A stretch of 64,000 nucleotides of DNA from Saprospiraceae bacterium (GCA_016715985.1 JADJXD010000001.1:2790001-2854000), one strand, 5' to 3'; shown: positions 18,287 through 27,879, counted from the first letter of the stretch. Notes: generated from the letters alone by a model not told the origin. A program made the numbers and translations.

Positions 18287-18777
18287 TGGAAGACATTTTC
18301 CAAAAATGGAGGAAAGAATCAACTATATCCAAAAAAGAAAATCTTGCATTTTTGGCTGAGCTTAGTGTAGAGAAAAGGAATAAACTTTCTGAAATACTTC
18401 CGGAAATTCATGATGACGCATTTGCTAAAATAGATTGTCTTTCATGTGCAAATTGCTGCAGAACGACACCGGCATTATTGATTGCATCAGATGTTAGACG
18501 TATTTCTAAGTTTCTAAATATTTCGCAAAAACAATTCAATCAAAAATATGTATTGGAAGATGTGAATGGCGAAATGATGCTCAATGGTGTTCCATGTAAA
18601 TTTTTAAGCCCAGATAACACCTGCTCCGTTTATGAAGTCAGGCCGGAAGCATGCCGACAATATCCACATACCAACGAAAAGGCTTATTTCAAAAGACCCG
18701 GACTGAATGCAGCCAATACAATTGTTTGTCCCGCTGCATTTTATATTTTAGAAAAACTTAAATCAATAGCTATATAA
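18283..18777 (+). CDS. YkgJ-type cysteine-cluster protein
   Basis: A 164-residue cytoplasmic protein of the CxxCxxCC (YkgJ/UPF0153) family. DCLSCANCCRTTP near residues 45-57 is the signature, with later cysteines in GVPCKFL, NTCSVYEVRPEAC and IVCPAAF completing a likely metal or Fe-S site. It overlaps the preceding protease stop by 4 bp (ATGATGG), with a second ATG at 18286, and precedes the PaaY-like gene by 1 bp, so the three probably form one transcript. The function is unknown. Confidence 0.83.
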   Translation: MMEDIFQKWRKESTISKKENLAFLAELSVEKRNKLSEILPEIHDDAFAKIDCLSCANCCRTTPALLIASDVRRISKFLNISQKQFNQKYVLEDVNGEMMLNGVPCKFLSPDNTCSVYEVRPEACRQYPHTNEKAYFKRPGLNAANTIVCPAAFYILEKLKSIAI

Positions 18778-18778
18778 T

Positions 18779-19372
18779 ATGATATATGCATTCAACGGAT
18801 ATATTCCGGTTGTTCATCCATCTTCTTTTGTTCATCCGCAAGCAAATGTTACAGGCAACGTTATTATAGGAAAGAAAGTTTACATTGGTCCGGGAGCTGT
18901 TATCAGAGGAGATTGGGGATGTATAGATATAGCCGACGGCTGTAATGTGCAGGAAAACTGCACGATTCATATGTTTCCCGGAATAACTGTCGTTTTAGAA
19001 GAAAATGCACACATAGGACATGGAGCCATTATTCATGGAGCACATATAGGCCGTAATGTCCTAATCGGGATGAATTCTGTGATTATGGATGAAGTTGTTA
19101 TCGGTCATGATGCTTTTATCGGAGCGCTAAGCTTTGTAAAATCAAGACAACAGATTGAACCCAGAACCTTGTATGCCGGAAATCCTGCCAGACTGATCCG
19201 TGAATTGACAGATGAAATGATCGCATGGAAAAGTGAAGGGACAGCTTTGTACCAAAATTTACCTGAAGAATGCAGAAACTCTTTGTACCCATGTGAGCCA
19301 TTGACTGAATTGACAGATGAGCGTAGGGTACAGAAAAAAACTTATACATTTTTTAAAAAGGATAGAGATTAG
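18779..19372 (+). CDS. PaaY-like left-handed beta-helix protein (gamma-carbonic-anhydrase family)
   Basis: A 197-residue hexapeptide-repeat protein, expected to be a trimeric left-handed parallel beta helix. Repeats run from about residue 10 to 135. Candidate metal ligands are the histidines in CTIHMF, HIGHGAIIHG and neighbouring turns, as in gamma-carbonic anhydrases and the PaaY thioesterase. The order VIRGDWG, NVQENCTIH, AHIGHGAIIHGAHIGR, IGMNSVIMDE and LSFVK matches PaaY closely. No other paa genes are nearby, so a phenylacetate role is not supported; a thioesterase or carbonic-anhydrase-like enzyme are both possible. Confidence 0.85.
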   Translation: MIYAFNGYIPVVHPSSFVHPQANVTGNVIIGKKVYIGPGAVIRGDWGCIDIADGCNVQENCTIHMFPGITVVLEENAHIGHGAIIHGAHIGRNVLIGMNSVIMDEVVIGHDAFIGALSFVKSRQQIEPRTLYAGNPARLIRELTDEMIAWKSEGTALYQNLPEECRNSLYPCEPLTELTDERRVQKKTYTFFKKDRD

Positions 19373-19399
19373 TGAATACCTGCAATTCTAAGTGACAAG

Positions 19400-22303
19400 A
19401 TGGTAATACATAAAATTACAGAAAGTAATAAAGATCAGTTTACTAAAGAGTTGATGAAAATCACCACTTCTGAGATCTTAACAGACGATTTGAATTTGGC
19501 ACTATACGCTACAGATGCATCCATGTATCAATTGAAGCCTATAGCAATAGCCATTCCTTCATCCGAATCAGACCTGATAAAGATGGTAAAACTTGCCAGC
19601 ACATTTTGTATTCCAATGCTTCCCAGAGGTAGTGCTACAAGTCTAGCCGGTCAAACGACCAACGCTGCTTTTATTATCGATTTTACAAAATATTTTAATA
19701 AAATCCTTGAAATAAACCCTGAAAATAGATATGCAATTGTCCAGCCCGGCGTAGTAAGAGACCAGTTAAATAAAGAAGTTTTAAAATACAGACTACATTT
19801 TGCACCCGATCCTGCAACGACCAGCAGAGCGACCATAGGAGGTATGATTGCTAATAATTCCTCCGGGACAAAAAGTATCAAATACGGTAAGACCATTGAT
19901 CATGTTCTGGAATTGAGAATGCTGTTGATCGACGGGAATATACTTACACTTCGTTCCTTGCCAATAGATGAATATGAACTGATTTGTCAACAGGGCAATA
20001 CAGAAGGGAGAATCTACAGACAATTCAGGGAACTGATATTCCGACATTCTGGTGCAATAGAAAAAGCTTTCCCAAATGTCATGCGCAGGGTGTCAGGTTA
20101 TCCGTTGGATTCCTTCATTGGAAATAGTAACTGGAATCTGGCATCATTAATTTGTGGATCAGAAGGAACACTTGGATTTATACTGGATGCCAAAGTAAAT
20201 CTGGAACCTATACCCGAATATAAAGCAGCATTTACAGTTCATTTTACAGATAGGATGCAGGCTATCAGATCTGTCAAAGATATGGTAACGTTTAGTCCGG
20301 CGGCTGTAGAAATGCTCGATTACAATGTATTTCAATTATCAAAGGACAGTCACCTGACCCGACATCTTCATGAAAGATTGATAATTGGAAATCCGGATGC
20401 AACTTTAAGTGTGGAGTTTTTCTGTCTTTCGCAAAATGAACTTGAAGAGAAAATTAATAATTTTACCCATTTTCTAAAAACTGTAGAAGGTGTTTATGCT
20501 TATCCTGTACTGCGTACTGCATCAGAACTCGAAGATTCATGGACATTGCGAAAAAACGGTTTAGGTCTCATTATGGGTGACCCATCCGGACGGAAACCTA
20601 TGCCTTTTATTGAAGATATGGCTATCCCTCTGGAATATCTGGCGGAGTATATTGAATCTGTTCTTAAAATTTGTAACGCAAAAGGAGTTGAGACAGTACT
20701 TTATGCACATGCCAGTGTGGGGGTTCTTCATGTCAGGCCTTCTTTGGACATGACAAATGCAGGAGATATTCAGATAATGAAAGAGATCACGGATGAAGTG
20801 CTTTTATTGGTTAAAAAATATGGAGGATCCTGGAGTGGAGAACATGGAGATGGAAGAAACCGAAGCCCAAAATTAAAGGAATTTTTTGGGGAAGAAGTTT
20901 ATGAATGCCTTCGTCAGGTAAAAAAATTATTTGATCCGCAACTTTTATTAAATCCGGGTATTATCGTTGATGCCGAACCAATGGATCATCATCTGAGATA
21001 TGGACCTTCTTACAAGGACAAGAAACAGAATTTTGTTTATAAATACAGAAAAGATCACTCTTTCACTACATTGGTTCATAATTGCTCGGGTGTGGGAGCA
21101 TGCAGAAATCATTCCGGCGGTACGATGTGTCCCAGTTTTAGAGCTACGGGAGAAGAAGGAGACAGTACCAGAGGCCGGGCAAATGCTTTGAGAATGGCTA
21201 TTTCCGGTCAGTTTGGATTTGATGATATTACAGACAAAAAAGTATTGGAGGTGATGGATCTTTGTCTGTCCTGCAAAGCCTGCAAGTCTGAGTGTCCTTC
21301 CAATGTAGATATGGCTAAACTGAAAAGTGAAGTATTACAAGCTAAGTATGACGTCGGCAAAATTACTTTCAGAGAAAAAGCCATTCAAAAAAATGCAGAC
21401 ATTGTGCCTCGTCTGTCAGGTTGGATAGCTCCTTTTATTAATATAATTCAGAACACCATCGCTTTCAAATGGGTGGCTGAAAAATTTTTAGGCATTGACC
21501 GGCGGCGGACTTTGCCCTATTATGTGTCAGTGACGCTTAAGAATTGGTACTTAAAAAATTATACTAAGTTGTCATCGATAGATAAAGAAGTAGTGCTGTT
21601 TGCAGATACTTACATAAATTATCATGAACCACATATCGGAATTTCGGCGATACAGTTGCTTCAATCTTGCGGATATGACGTAATACTTGCAGATGTCGGA
21701 TGTTGTCAGAGACCTAAAATATCAAATGGATTTTTAAAAGATGCCCGTGAAAATGGTAAGGTACTTGCGGAAAAACTGAAACCTTATATTAATCAGGGTC
21801 TTAAAATAGTTGTTTGTGAACCAAGTTGTACAACGGCACTTTGTGACGATTTACCGGATTTGATAGAAGATGAAAATCTGGCAGATGCTCTTCAGAAATC
21901 TGTTATGGCTATTGATCATTTTCTATATTCAGAAGTTGAAAATGGCAATATAAATGGTCGGTTTATCAGTCCGTTTGAGGACGTATTAATGCATGGTCAT
22001 TGTCATCAAAAAGCAACTTTTGGAACGGAAGGCATGAAAAATATTTATAAATCAATTAGTGATTTAAAATTTATTGAACCTGATAGTGGTTGTTGTGGTA
22101 TGGCGGGTTCTTTCGGATATGAAAAAGAACATTTTGAAATTTCCCAAAAAATCAGTAATCTGGTACTGATTCCTGAAATTAATAAAGCAAATTCACAGAC
22201 AGCGATTGTAGCAAACGGATTTAGTTGCCGTCATCAGATAAAAGATTTTTCAGGGAGAAAAGCTATTCACTGGGTAGAGTCAGTTCAATTTGTTAAAAAT
22301 TGA
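19400..22303 (+). CDS. FAD-binding and Fe-S-binding oxidoreductase (D-lactate/glycolate dehydrogenase-like, YdiJ type)
   Basis: A 967-residue fusion enzyme. Residues ~40-280 form an FAD-binding PCMH-type domain (PRGSATSLAGQTT). Residues ~290-540 form the FAD-linked oxidase C-terminal domain (GEHGDGRNRSPKL). A 4Fe-4S region follows, with CSGVGACRNHSGGTMCPSF and then CLSCKACKSECPSNVDM. The last 270 residues hold two cysteine-rich CCG-type modules, ending with MHGHCHQKA and SGCCGMAGSFGYE. This architecture oxidises D-2-hydroxy acids such as D-lactate, 2-hydroxyglutarate or glycolate and passes electrons through Fe-S centres to the respiratory chain. The substrate is not determined here. It meets the GSCFA gene tail-to-tail with a 3-bp gap. 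Confidence 0.92.
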   Translation: MVIHKITESNKDQFTKELMKITTSEILTDDLNLALYATDASMYQLKPIAIAIPSSESDLIKMVKLASTFCIPMLPRGSATSLAGQTTNAAFIIDFTKYFNKILEINPENRYAIVQPGVVRDQLNKEVLKYRLHFAPDPATTSRATIGGMIANNSSGTKSIKYGKTIDHVLELRMLLIDGNILTLRSLPIDEYELICQQGNTEGRIYRQFRELIFRHSGAIEKAFPNVMRRVSGYPLDSFIGNSNWNLASLICGSEGTLGFILDAKVNLEPIPEYKAAFTVHFTDRMQAIRSVKDMVTFSPAAVEMLDYNVFQLSKDSHLTRHLHERLIIGNPDATLSVEFFCLSQNELEEKINNFTHFLKTVEGVYAYPVLRTASELEDSWTLRKNGLGLIMGDPSGRKPMPFIEDMAIPLEYLAEYIESVLKICNAKGVETVLYAHASVGVLHVRPSLDMTNAGDIQIMKEITDEVLLLVKKYGGSWSGEHGDGRNRSPKLKEFFGEEVYECLRQVKKLFDPQLLLNPGIIVDAEPMDHHLRYGPSYKDKKQNFVYKYRKDHSFTTLVHNCSGVGACRNHSGGTMCPSFRATGEEGDSTRGRANALRMAISGQFGFDDITDKKVLEVMDLCLSCKACKSECPSNVDMAKLKSEVLQAKYDVGKITFREKAIQKNADIVPRLSGWIAPFINIIQNTIAFKWVAEKFLGIDRRRTLPYYVSVTLKNWYLKNYTKLSSIDKEVVLFADTYINYHEPHIGISAIQLLQSCGYDVILADVGCCQRPKISNGFLKDARENGKVLAEKLKPYINQGLKIVVCEPSCTTALCDDLPDLIEDENLADALQKSVMAIDHFLYSEVENGNINGRFISPFEDVLMHGHCHQKATFGTEGMKNIYKSISDLKFIEPDSGCCGMAGSFGYEKEHFEISQKISNLVLIPEINKANSQTAIVANGFSCRHQIKDFSGRKAIHWVESVQFVKN

Positions 22304-22306
22304 TAT

Positions 22307-23287
22307 TCAGATATATTTTTGAAAATGCGATAATTCTTCGCCAAAGTTTATGTGCGGATATTGTTTAAGAATTTGAAGGATAATCTCTGTTTGTTTGACA
22401 CAAAATTCTTTAAAGGATGGACTTTCAGGATGAAATGGTCTGTGTTGAAATGAAGTATTAATACCATGAATCGTCGAACATAGATTATTGGTTTCTTCGT
22501 CAAAATAATGTTCCGAAAACTTCTCCCAAATATAATCTATTGCGAATTCATTGGGATGGACCAAATCTTTTTCATAATATCGATAATCTCTCAAATCATC
22601 CATCATCCATTCAAAGGAGGGAAAATATGATACTTCCGGATAGCTTTCCTGGAGATAATGGACCATTTGAGTTAGTCTTGCTTTGCTTCTTGAATTCTCA
22701 ACGATGCCACTTTTAGTGTGTCTTACCGGGCTGATGGTCAGAATGATTTTAAGATTTTTATTAAAACCAATCAGACTTCCGATCATTTTTTCCAATGCTG
22801 TAAAGCCTTCTTTGACAGATATTTCTGATCGACTGAAGAGCGATGCAGGCATTTTGTGACAATTTGCCACTATGTTGTTTGTTTCCACTAATCTGAAGCC
22901 AATAGCTGTCCCCAAAGTTAAGAATAAAAATTGGCAGGATTTCAAATATTTTGATGAAGTAGTAGTGATGTCTCTGATTTGATTTTCCAATAAAATTTCT
23001 GATGTCGCTGAAATGGAACTATGATAGTTCGGATGGTACCAAATACCATTGTGTTCAAATGGCGGATTATCATTTGAAATCTGACCTGAGATTATAGTTG
23101 ACAGGATTCTGGATAAGGATATCGGATCGTATATTGTTCCAAAAGGATTGACAGAAGAATTTATTTTATATTTTTGCAATCTTGAGCCAATATTTTCAGA
23201 AAAGCATGAGCCGATGAGTAAGATCTGATCCTGATGCAGAATTTTAAATTCAGAGGGTTTTATATTTAATTCTGTTCGAAAAATCAT
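22307..23287 (-). CDS. GSCFA domain protein
   Basis: A 326-residue protein with the defining GSCF motif in ILLIGSCFSENIG near residues 25-37. An SGNH-hydrolase-like fold is expected, with ILTISPVRHTKSG and the late DLVHPNEFAIDYIW supplying the Asp/His block. GSCFA proteins are thought to be esterases or acyltransferases acting on cell-envelope carbohydrates, but this is not firmly shown. A TAnnTTTG box sits about 24 bp before its start, and the gene is divergent from the 438-aa gene. Confidence 0.88.
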   Translation of the reverse strand: MIFRTELNIKPSEFKILHQDQILLIGSCFSENIGSRLQKYKINSSVNPFGTIYDPISLSRILSTIISGQISNDNPPFEHNGIWYHPNYHSSISATSEILLENQIRDITTTSSKYLKSCQFLFLTLGTAIGFRLVETNNIVANCHKMPASLFSRSEISVKEGFTALEKMIGSLIGFNKNLKIILTISPVRHTKSGIVENSRSKARLTQMVHYLQESYPEVSYFPSFEWMMDDLRDYRYYEKDLVHPNEFAIDYIWEKFSEHYFDEETNNLCSTIHGINTSFQHRPFHPESPSFKEFCVKQTEIILQILKQYPHINFGEELSHFQKYI

Positions 23288-23310
23288 GGCAACATTTTAA
23301 AATGACAGTT

Positions 23311-23318
23311 CAAAGATA
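23311..23318 (-). promoter_or_regulatory. -7 promoter box of the GSCFA gene
   Basis: TATCTTTG on the minus strand matches TAnnTTTG, implying a leader of under 20 nt before the ATG at 23287. Confidence 0.55.
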
Positions 23319-23327
23319 AATTAATTA

Positions 23328-24644
23328 ATGGGTATTTTCCGCAAACTTCTCCGTTATAAATCACAAAAGCAACAACCTGATATTCAGTTTGGGAGATATG
23401 CTGATTCTGAAAAGCAAGAAGCAAACTATGTGGCATGGGATAGAGCTGCTCAATCTTTTGAAAACGAAAAATACTTAGATAGTTTCAGATATTTTTTTGA
23501 TTTTCTGGCAGACCCGACTACTGATAACTTAAAATACGAGTTGAAGCCGGGAAGAATAGAATTTATGATTTATCAGGGATCCAAAATCATATCCGGCGCT
23601 GCCGACCAATTCAGATTGAAAGCTGAAGCAAAAATCGCCCGAGTTGAAGAGTTTCACCTTGGGTGGTTACGAATGTTGGCTGAAGAAAATTTTGATTTGA
23701 AATATTGCAGATATGCATTAGACAGTGATGATAATATCGTTTTGGTTTTTGACACTTACGTGGAAGATGGATCACCTGAAAAATTATATAGAGCTTTAAA
23801 GGAACTGGCAACCACTGCAGATAAAAAAGATGATGTACTCCTTAATGAGTTCGATCGGCTTAAAAGCATCAACTTTACGCATACCCGACATATCAGTCAG
23901 AAAGAAAAGGAAGTCAAGTATCAATTTTTTTGTGATTCCATTGACAGTTTAATTTCAGAATTAGAGTCAGGAAAACTGAATGTCAGACAAATTCCGGGCG
24001 GTATGTCCTATTTACTGCTTGCTTGGATATATAAAACAGATTACCTGTTAAAGCCTGAAGGTGTAATAATGGAGTGTGTTGAACAATGTCACGATATTTT
24101 TTTCAATAACAGTACTATGGTTTTGGATCAAAAAAATGATTTGATTTACCGCCACATTCAGGAAATAAAACAGATTGAAAAAGAAAATTTCTTTAAAGAA
24201 CTCTATGAAGTAAAATCTACATTTGGAATTGCCTTACCATCCGGTCATGACAGATTAACTGAATTGATCGATGCACAGATTCAGGATGTGGATTGGTATC
24301 TCAGCAATCATTTTGACGCTTATGCATTGGCAATTTGTAATTATATTACCGGATATGCATTGTTTGCTTATGCACTTCCTGCACCTTCAAAGGATCTTAT
24401 CCATTTGTTTTATAAAATTACAGAAGATTCGTTTTTCAGAGACTTAGGTTATGACCAACATTACATAAGCCATGACAATCTTCATAAATCTAAAATATTG
24501 AATGCCTTAAAGCAGATTAAACTAAAATACAAATCAGAATTTCCAGCGTTGGAATTGAATATTAAGACGCTTGATTTTACAGACAAAGTTCGTTTTAGTG
24601 TGAGTTATCTGAATATGATACGCGATATCGGTATTTCTCTTTAA
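23328..24644 (+). CDS. Uncharacterised 438-aa cytoplasmic protein, partner of the HtrA-like protease
   Basis: No signal peptide or membrane segment is visible; the N-terminus is basic (MGIFRKLLRYKSQK). Residues ~30-180 have the alternating strand/helix pattern of YbjN/type-III-secretion-chaperone-like domains: IARVEEFHLGWLRMLAEEN, then DNIVLVFDTYVEDG, then a helix ending in ADKKDDVLLNEF. A very similar closing motif (ADKYDDILISEF) ends the protease encoded 8 bp downstream, suggesting the two proteins share a domain and act together. The C-terminal ~240 residues are helical and unassigned, with no catalytic motif recognised. The ATG at 23328 is the only sensible start. Confidence 0.75.
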   Translation: MGIFRKLLRYKSQKQQPDIQFGRYADSEKQEANYVAWDRAAQSFENEKYLDSFRYFFDFLADPTTDNLKYELKPGRIEFMIYQGSKIISGAADQFRLKAEAKIARVEEFHLGWLRMLAEENFDLKYCRYALDSDDNIVLVFDTYVEDGSPEKLYRALKELATTADKKDDVLLNEFDRLKSINFTHTRHISQKEKEVKYQFFCDSIDSLISELESGKLNVRQIPGGMSYLLLAWIYKTDYLLKPEGVIMECVEQCHDIFFNNSTMVLDQKNDLIYRHIQEIKQIEKENFFKELYEVKSTFGIALPSGHDRLTELIDAQIQDVDWYLSNHFDAYALAICNYITGYALFAYALPAPSKDLIHLFYKITEDSFFRDLGYDQHYISHDNLHKSKILNALKQIKLKYKSEFPALELNIKTLDFTDKVRFSVSYLNMIRDIGISL

Positions 24645-24652
24645 TATAGAAA

Positions 24653-25750
24653 ATGGAATCAAGAGATATTATAAAAAAATATGAGGAATTAATTGTGCAG
24701 ATAGCTACCCCCTACAGTACCGGGACAGGCTTTATATTACCGGAATATAATCTGATTGTCACAAATGAACATGTTGTTCGGGAAAATGCGCAGGTGGTAG
24801 TGGCTGGTAAAGGATTTGAAAAACAGTTGGTATCTGTATTATATCTGGATGTAATTTATGATTTAGCTTTTTTGAAAATACCGGTTGGCTTTGTCGGTAG
24901 CGGGGATTTATTGGCTTCAACAGAAGAAATACATCAGGGCGACGGTATAATTGCAGTCGGTCATCCTTTTGGACTTAAATATTCAGCTACACAAGGTATG
25001 ATTTCAGGTTTATCTTATAAAGAAGGAGATATTGAATACATACAGCATGATGCAGCATTAAATCCGGGTAACAGTGGCGGACCTCTTATTGATACAAATG
25101 GTCATATAATAGGTGTGAATACATTTATCATTCAAAACGGAAATAATATAGGTTTTTCTCTTCCTGCCAAGTATATTAAAAGCTGCTTTGACGATTACAG
25201 GAAGGGGGAGGGAGTCATAGGTGTAAAATGTGTGTCTTGTCAGAAAATAATATTTGAAAATACTCAGACCGTCTATAAATATTGTCCTATATGCGGAACC
25301 AAAATAAAAATGATTTCTGATATTCAGCCATATGAACCGTATGGTGTTAGCAAAACTATAGAAGAAATCTTATCAGATTGCTCTTTTGATGTGTCATTAG
25401 CCCGTATTGGATCTAATAATTGGATGATTTGTCATGGAAGTGTGCAGATAAATATATCATATCACGAAAAGTCAGGTCTCTTGACCGGTGATGTTTATTT
25501 ATGTACTATTCCTGCTGGTAATGCAGAAGATGTATATAAGTATCTCTTGAGGCAAAACTACATACTGGCAGGATTGTCTTTTTCGATAAGAGAACAGGAC
25601 ATCATTTTATCGCTTTTGATTTATGATCAATATTTACATAAAGAAACCATGAAAAAATTGTTTTTGCATCTGATGGACAATGCAGATAAGTATGATGATA
25701 TTTTAATAAGTGAGTTTCAGGCGGGCTATAAGGAAAACGGCTTTAATTAA
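24653..25750 (+). CDS. Cytoplasmic HtrA-like serine protease with zinc ribbon and YbjN-like C-terminus
   Basis: A 365-residue trypsin-fold S1C peptidase lacking a signal peptide. The triad is complete: His in LIVTNEHVVREN (near 42), Asp in VIYDLAFLKIP (near 77) and Ser in LNPGNSGGPLID (near 142). Instead of a PDZ domain, a zinc ribbon follows at ~198-222 (CVSCQKII then YCPICGTK). A ~115-residue C-terminal domain with a YbjN-like pattern ends in ADKYDDILISEF. The combination suggests an intracellular regulatory or defence-type protease rather than periplasmic quality control. It follows the 438-aa gene after 8 bp, almost certainly in one transcript. Confidence 0.85.
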   Translation: MESRDIIKKYEELIVQIATPYSTGTGFILPEYNLIVTNEHVVRENAQVVVAGKGFEKQLVSVLYLDVIYDLAFLKIPVGFVGSGDLLASTEEIHQGDGIIAVGHPFGLKYSATQGMISGLSYKEGDIEYIQHDAALNPGNSGGPLIDTNGHIIGVNTFIIQNGNNIGFSLPAKYIKSCFDDYRKGEGVIGVKCVSCQKIIFENTQTVYKYCPICGTKIKMISDIQPYEPYGVSKTIEEILSDCSFDVSLARIGSNNWMICHGSVQINISYHEKSGLLTGDVYLCTIPAGNAEDVYKYLLRQNYILAGLSFSIREQDIILSLLIYDQYLHKETMKKLFLHLMDNADKYDDILISEFQAGYKENGFN

Positions 25751-25888
25751 AGCGGTCGGTCTTAAAAAGTTAAAATTGTTTAATTTTTTCGGCATAAAGA
25801 TTGCTACTATTAAAATATAGTATAAATTTACGTTCCATTTAGAATAAAAATACAGCTTTTTTAAGCACACTTTAAATAAAAATTGAAT

Positions 25889-26965
25889 ATGAGACGTATT
25901 CTCAAAACCTTTATTTTTTCTGTTTCTATGCTTGCGGGGCTGAGTATTTTCGGACAGGATATACACTTTACACAGTTTTACATGTCACCGCTAAATCTTA
26001 ATCCTGCGTTGACTGGTGTAATGAATTGTAAAACAAGAATGATTGCCAATTACAGAAATCAATGGGCCGCCGTCCTGGCCGCTAATGCTTATAATACCTA
26101 TGCAGTGTCTTATGACCAAAGAATTCCTGTTGGAAGGGAAGATTATTTTGGTATCGGTGGATCGCTTTGGGGTGATGTAGCCGGTGAATCCAGATTTGGA
26201 ACCACTCAGGGTAAAATTTCTTTGTCATATAGCAAAAAAATGGCGGGTTACAGAAAAAAAGCGAGCTACCTTGTTATAGGAGCAGATGCTGCTTTAACCA
26301 ACAGAAGTATCAGTCAAGGAGACCTCAGATGGCCGAGCCAAATTTCTTCAACCGGATGGGACCCAACAGCACCTGGAGGAGTTGACGAATTGAATGGGAT
26401 CGACAAAGATTTTTTGTACCCTGATTTATCACTAGGTTTACTATGGTTCAGCGTAATTGATAACAATACAAACTGGTACCTTGGAGCGGCTATTCACCAT
26501 TTAAATTCTCCCAATGTTTCTTTCCTGGGTAGTAAAGTTAATCTTTACAGCAGATATACTGTTCATGCCGGATTACAATTTGAAGTAGCAAGAAAGATAT
26601 CTTTATTGCCATTTGCAGTATTTATGGCACAAGGTCCCCACAGGACGTTTAATGGCGGAGCAAATTTCCGTTTTGCAATGGGTCCTTCCAGAACATCCAA
26701 TCAATCATGGGAAATTGGCTCATGGTACAGACTTGGTCAAAGAACAAGCCCTTCAGCTGACAACGAAAATGCAGTTTCGCTTCATTCAGATGCAATCATA
26801 TTGTCCACCAGATTTAATTATGAAAATTTTGGTATAGGATTTAGTTATGATATCAACGTTTCAGGATTGAGAGCAGCATCAGCAGCAAACGGAGCTTTTG
26901 AGTTTTCATTAATTTATAACATCTGTGGCCCTGAAAGCAGAGGTGTTTATTGTCCGAGATTCTGA
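25889..26965 (+). CDS. PorP/SprF family type IX secretion system membrane protein
   Basis: An outer-membrane beta-barrel protein of the PorP/SprF family, which works with the T9SS and with gliding adhesins. The start is the ATG at 25889; a TTG two codons earlier is less likely. A signal peptide ends near SIFGQ (about residue 22). The mature N-terminus DIHFTQFYMSPLNLNPALTG is the family signature. The remaining ~330 residues alternate amphipathic strands, ending in SLIYNICGP. No large adhesin gene lies beside it, so its dedicated substrate is unknown. Confidence 0.92.
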   Translation: MRRILKTFIFSVSMLAGLSIFGQDIHFTQFYMSPLNLNPALTGVMNCKTRMIANYRNQWAAVLAANAYNTYAVSYDQRIPVGREDYFGIGGSLWGDVAGESRFGTTQGKISLSYSKKMAGYRKKASYLVIGADAALTNRSISQGDLRWPSQISSTGWDPTAPGGVDELNGIDKDFLYPDLSLGLLWFSVIDNNTNWYLGAAIHHLNSPNVSFLGSKVNLYSRYTVHAGLQFEVARKISLLPFAVFMAQGPHRTFNGGANFRFAMGPSRTSNQSWEIGSWYRLGQRTSPSADNENAVSLHSDAIILSTRFNYENFGIGFSYDINVSGLRAASAANGAFEFSLIYNICGPESRGVYCPRF

Positions 26966-27206
26966 TAATTTTAAAAATAGCATTCCTCCGAATATTCGGC
27001 TTATGTAAGTTTCTTATTTTTTTGTAGGTAATGCGTTGGGTAATGAAGGTATTTTTATAATTTACCCATTACGATATTTTCTAAAAATAATTCCATCAAC
27101 ATATCCGGGAAGTTCCTTTTGAACTTCAAATTTTACATGCTTTGTTACAATTATTGTAATATGGTCTGACTTTTAATTTTCTTAATTCTAATAAACAATT
27201 ATACCT

Positions 27207-27632
27207 ATGTTTGGTAATAAAAGTGATAAATCATCGGCAACAAATGGAACTGCACCCTCTACGAATGTCAGTAATAGTATTGTTGAAGGCACAAAGATTG
27301 AAGGAACTATTCAAGCTGCAAATGATATACGGATTGACGGAGAACTTTCGGGCAAGCTGGATTGTAAGGGAAGAGTTATTATTGGGCCACAGGGTAAAGT
27401 TGATGGAGAAATTGTATGCATGAATGCCATCATTGAAGGTTCCTTCACAGGTAACATTACTGTCAGAGAATTGCTGAGTGTTAAAGAAACTGCCGTGATC
27501 AATGGTGACATTTCTACGGACAAGCTTATGGTTCAGACGGGAGCAGTTTTTAATGTGAATTGTAGTATGGGAGGCCAAAAGTTAAAGTCGCTATCCAATA
27601 AAGATCATGGAGGGAAAGCTATGAATCAATAA
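27207..27632 (+). CDS. Bactofilin (polymer-forming cytoskeletal protein)
   Basis: A 141-residue bactofilin that self-assembles into filaments. After an unstructured N-terminal 30 residues, the right-handed beta-helix core runs from about residue 30 to 125 with regularly spaced hydrophobic steps (IEGTIQAANDIRIDGELSG, GRVIIGPQGKVDGEI, AIINGDIS-like turns). Roles in cell shape or localisation are known for the family. It is followed after 13 bp by atpZ, an arrangement common next to the ATP synthase operon in Bacteroidota. Confidence 0.92.
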   Translation: MFGNKSDKSSATNGTAPSTNVSNSIVEGTKIEGTIQAANDIRIDGELSGKLDCKGRVIIGPQGKVDGEIVCMNAIIEGSFTGNITVRELLSVKETAVINGDISTDKLMVQTGAVFNVNCSMGGQKLKSLSNKDHGGKAMNQ

Positions 27633-27645
27633 ATATTCCCATCCG

Positions 27646-27879
27646 ATGGGCATAGGAGAGAAGCCAAAAATTAAAGAAAGCAAATCATATGCCTATCTCA
27701 GGTATTCTGGTCTGGCATTTCAAATGGCTGCGGTCGTATTTTTCGCTATTTGGGCGGGTAAAAAACTCGATCTATACCTTGAAACTGAAAAACCTTATTT
27801 CACCATCTTGCTTGTGCTGGTCTTTTTTTCTGCATTTTTGTACAAATTATATCTGGATCTGGTGAAAACTAAAAAATGA
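27646..27879 (+). CDS. atpZ: AtpZ/AtpI family F1Fo-ATPase accessory protein
   Basis: A 77-residue membrane protein with two transmembrane helices (about residues 21-40 and 49-70) separated by a short loop, and a GxxFA-IWAGKKLD segment typical of AtpZ. It acts with AtpI in assembling the c-ring or supplying Mg/Ca for the ATP synthase. Its stop overlaps the next start by 4 bp (ATGA). The remaining atp genes are 24 kb away on the opposite strand. Confidence 0.82.
   Translation: MGIGEKPKIKESKSYAYLRYSGLAFQMAAVVFFAIWAGKKLDLYLETEKPYFTILLVLVFFSAFLYKLYLDLVKTKK

Noticed and set aside
26989..27000. Palindrome CCGAATATTCGG after the PorP/SprF gene as a terminator
   Set aside because: Stem too short with no loop, and the T-run lies more than 10 bp further on; at most a weak terminator.
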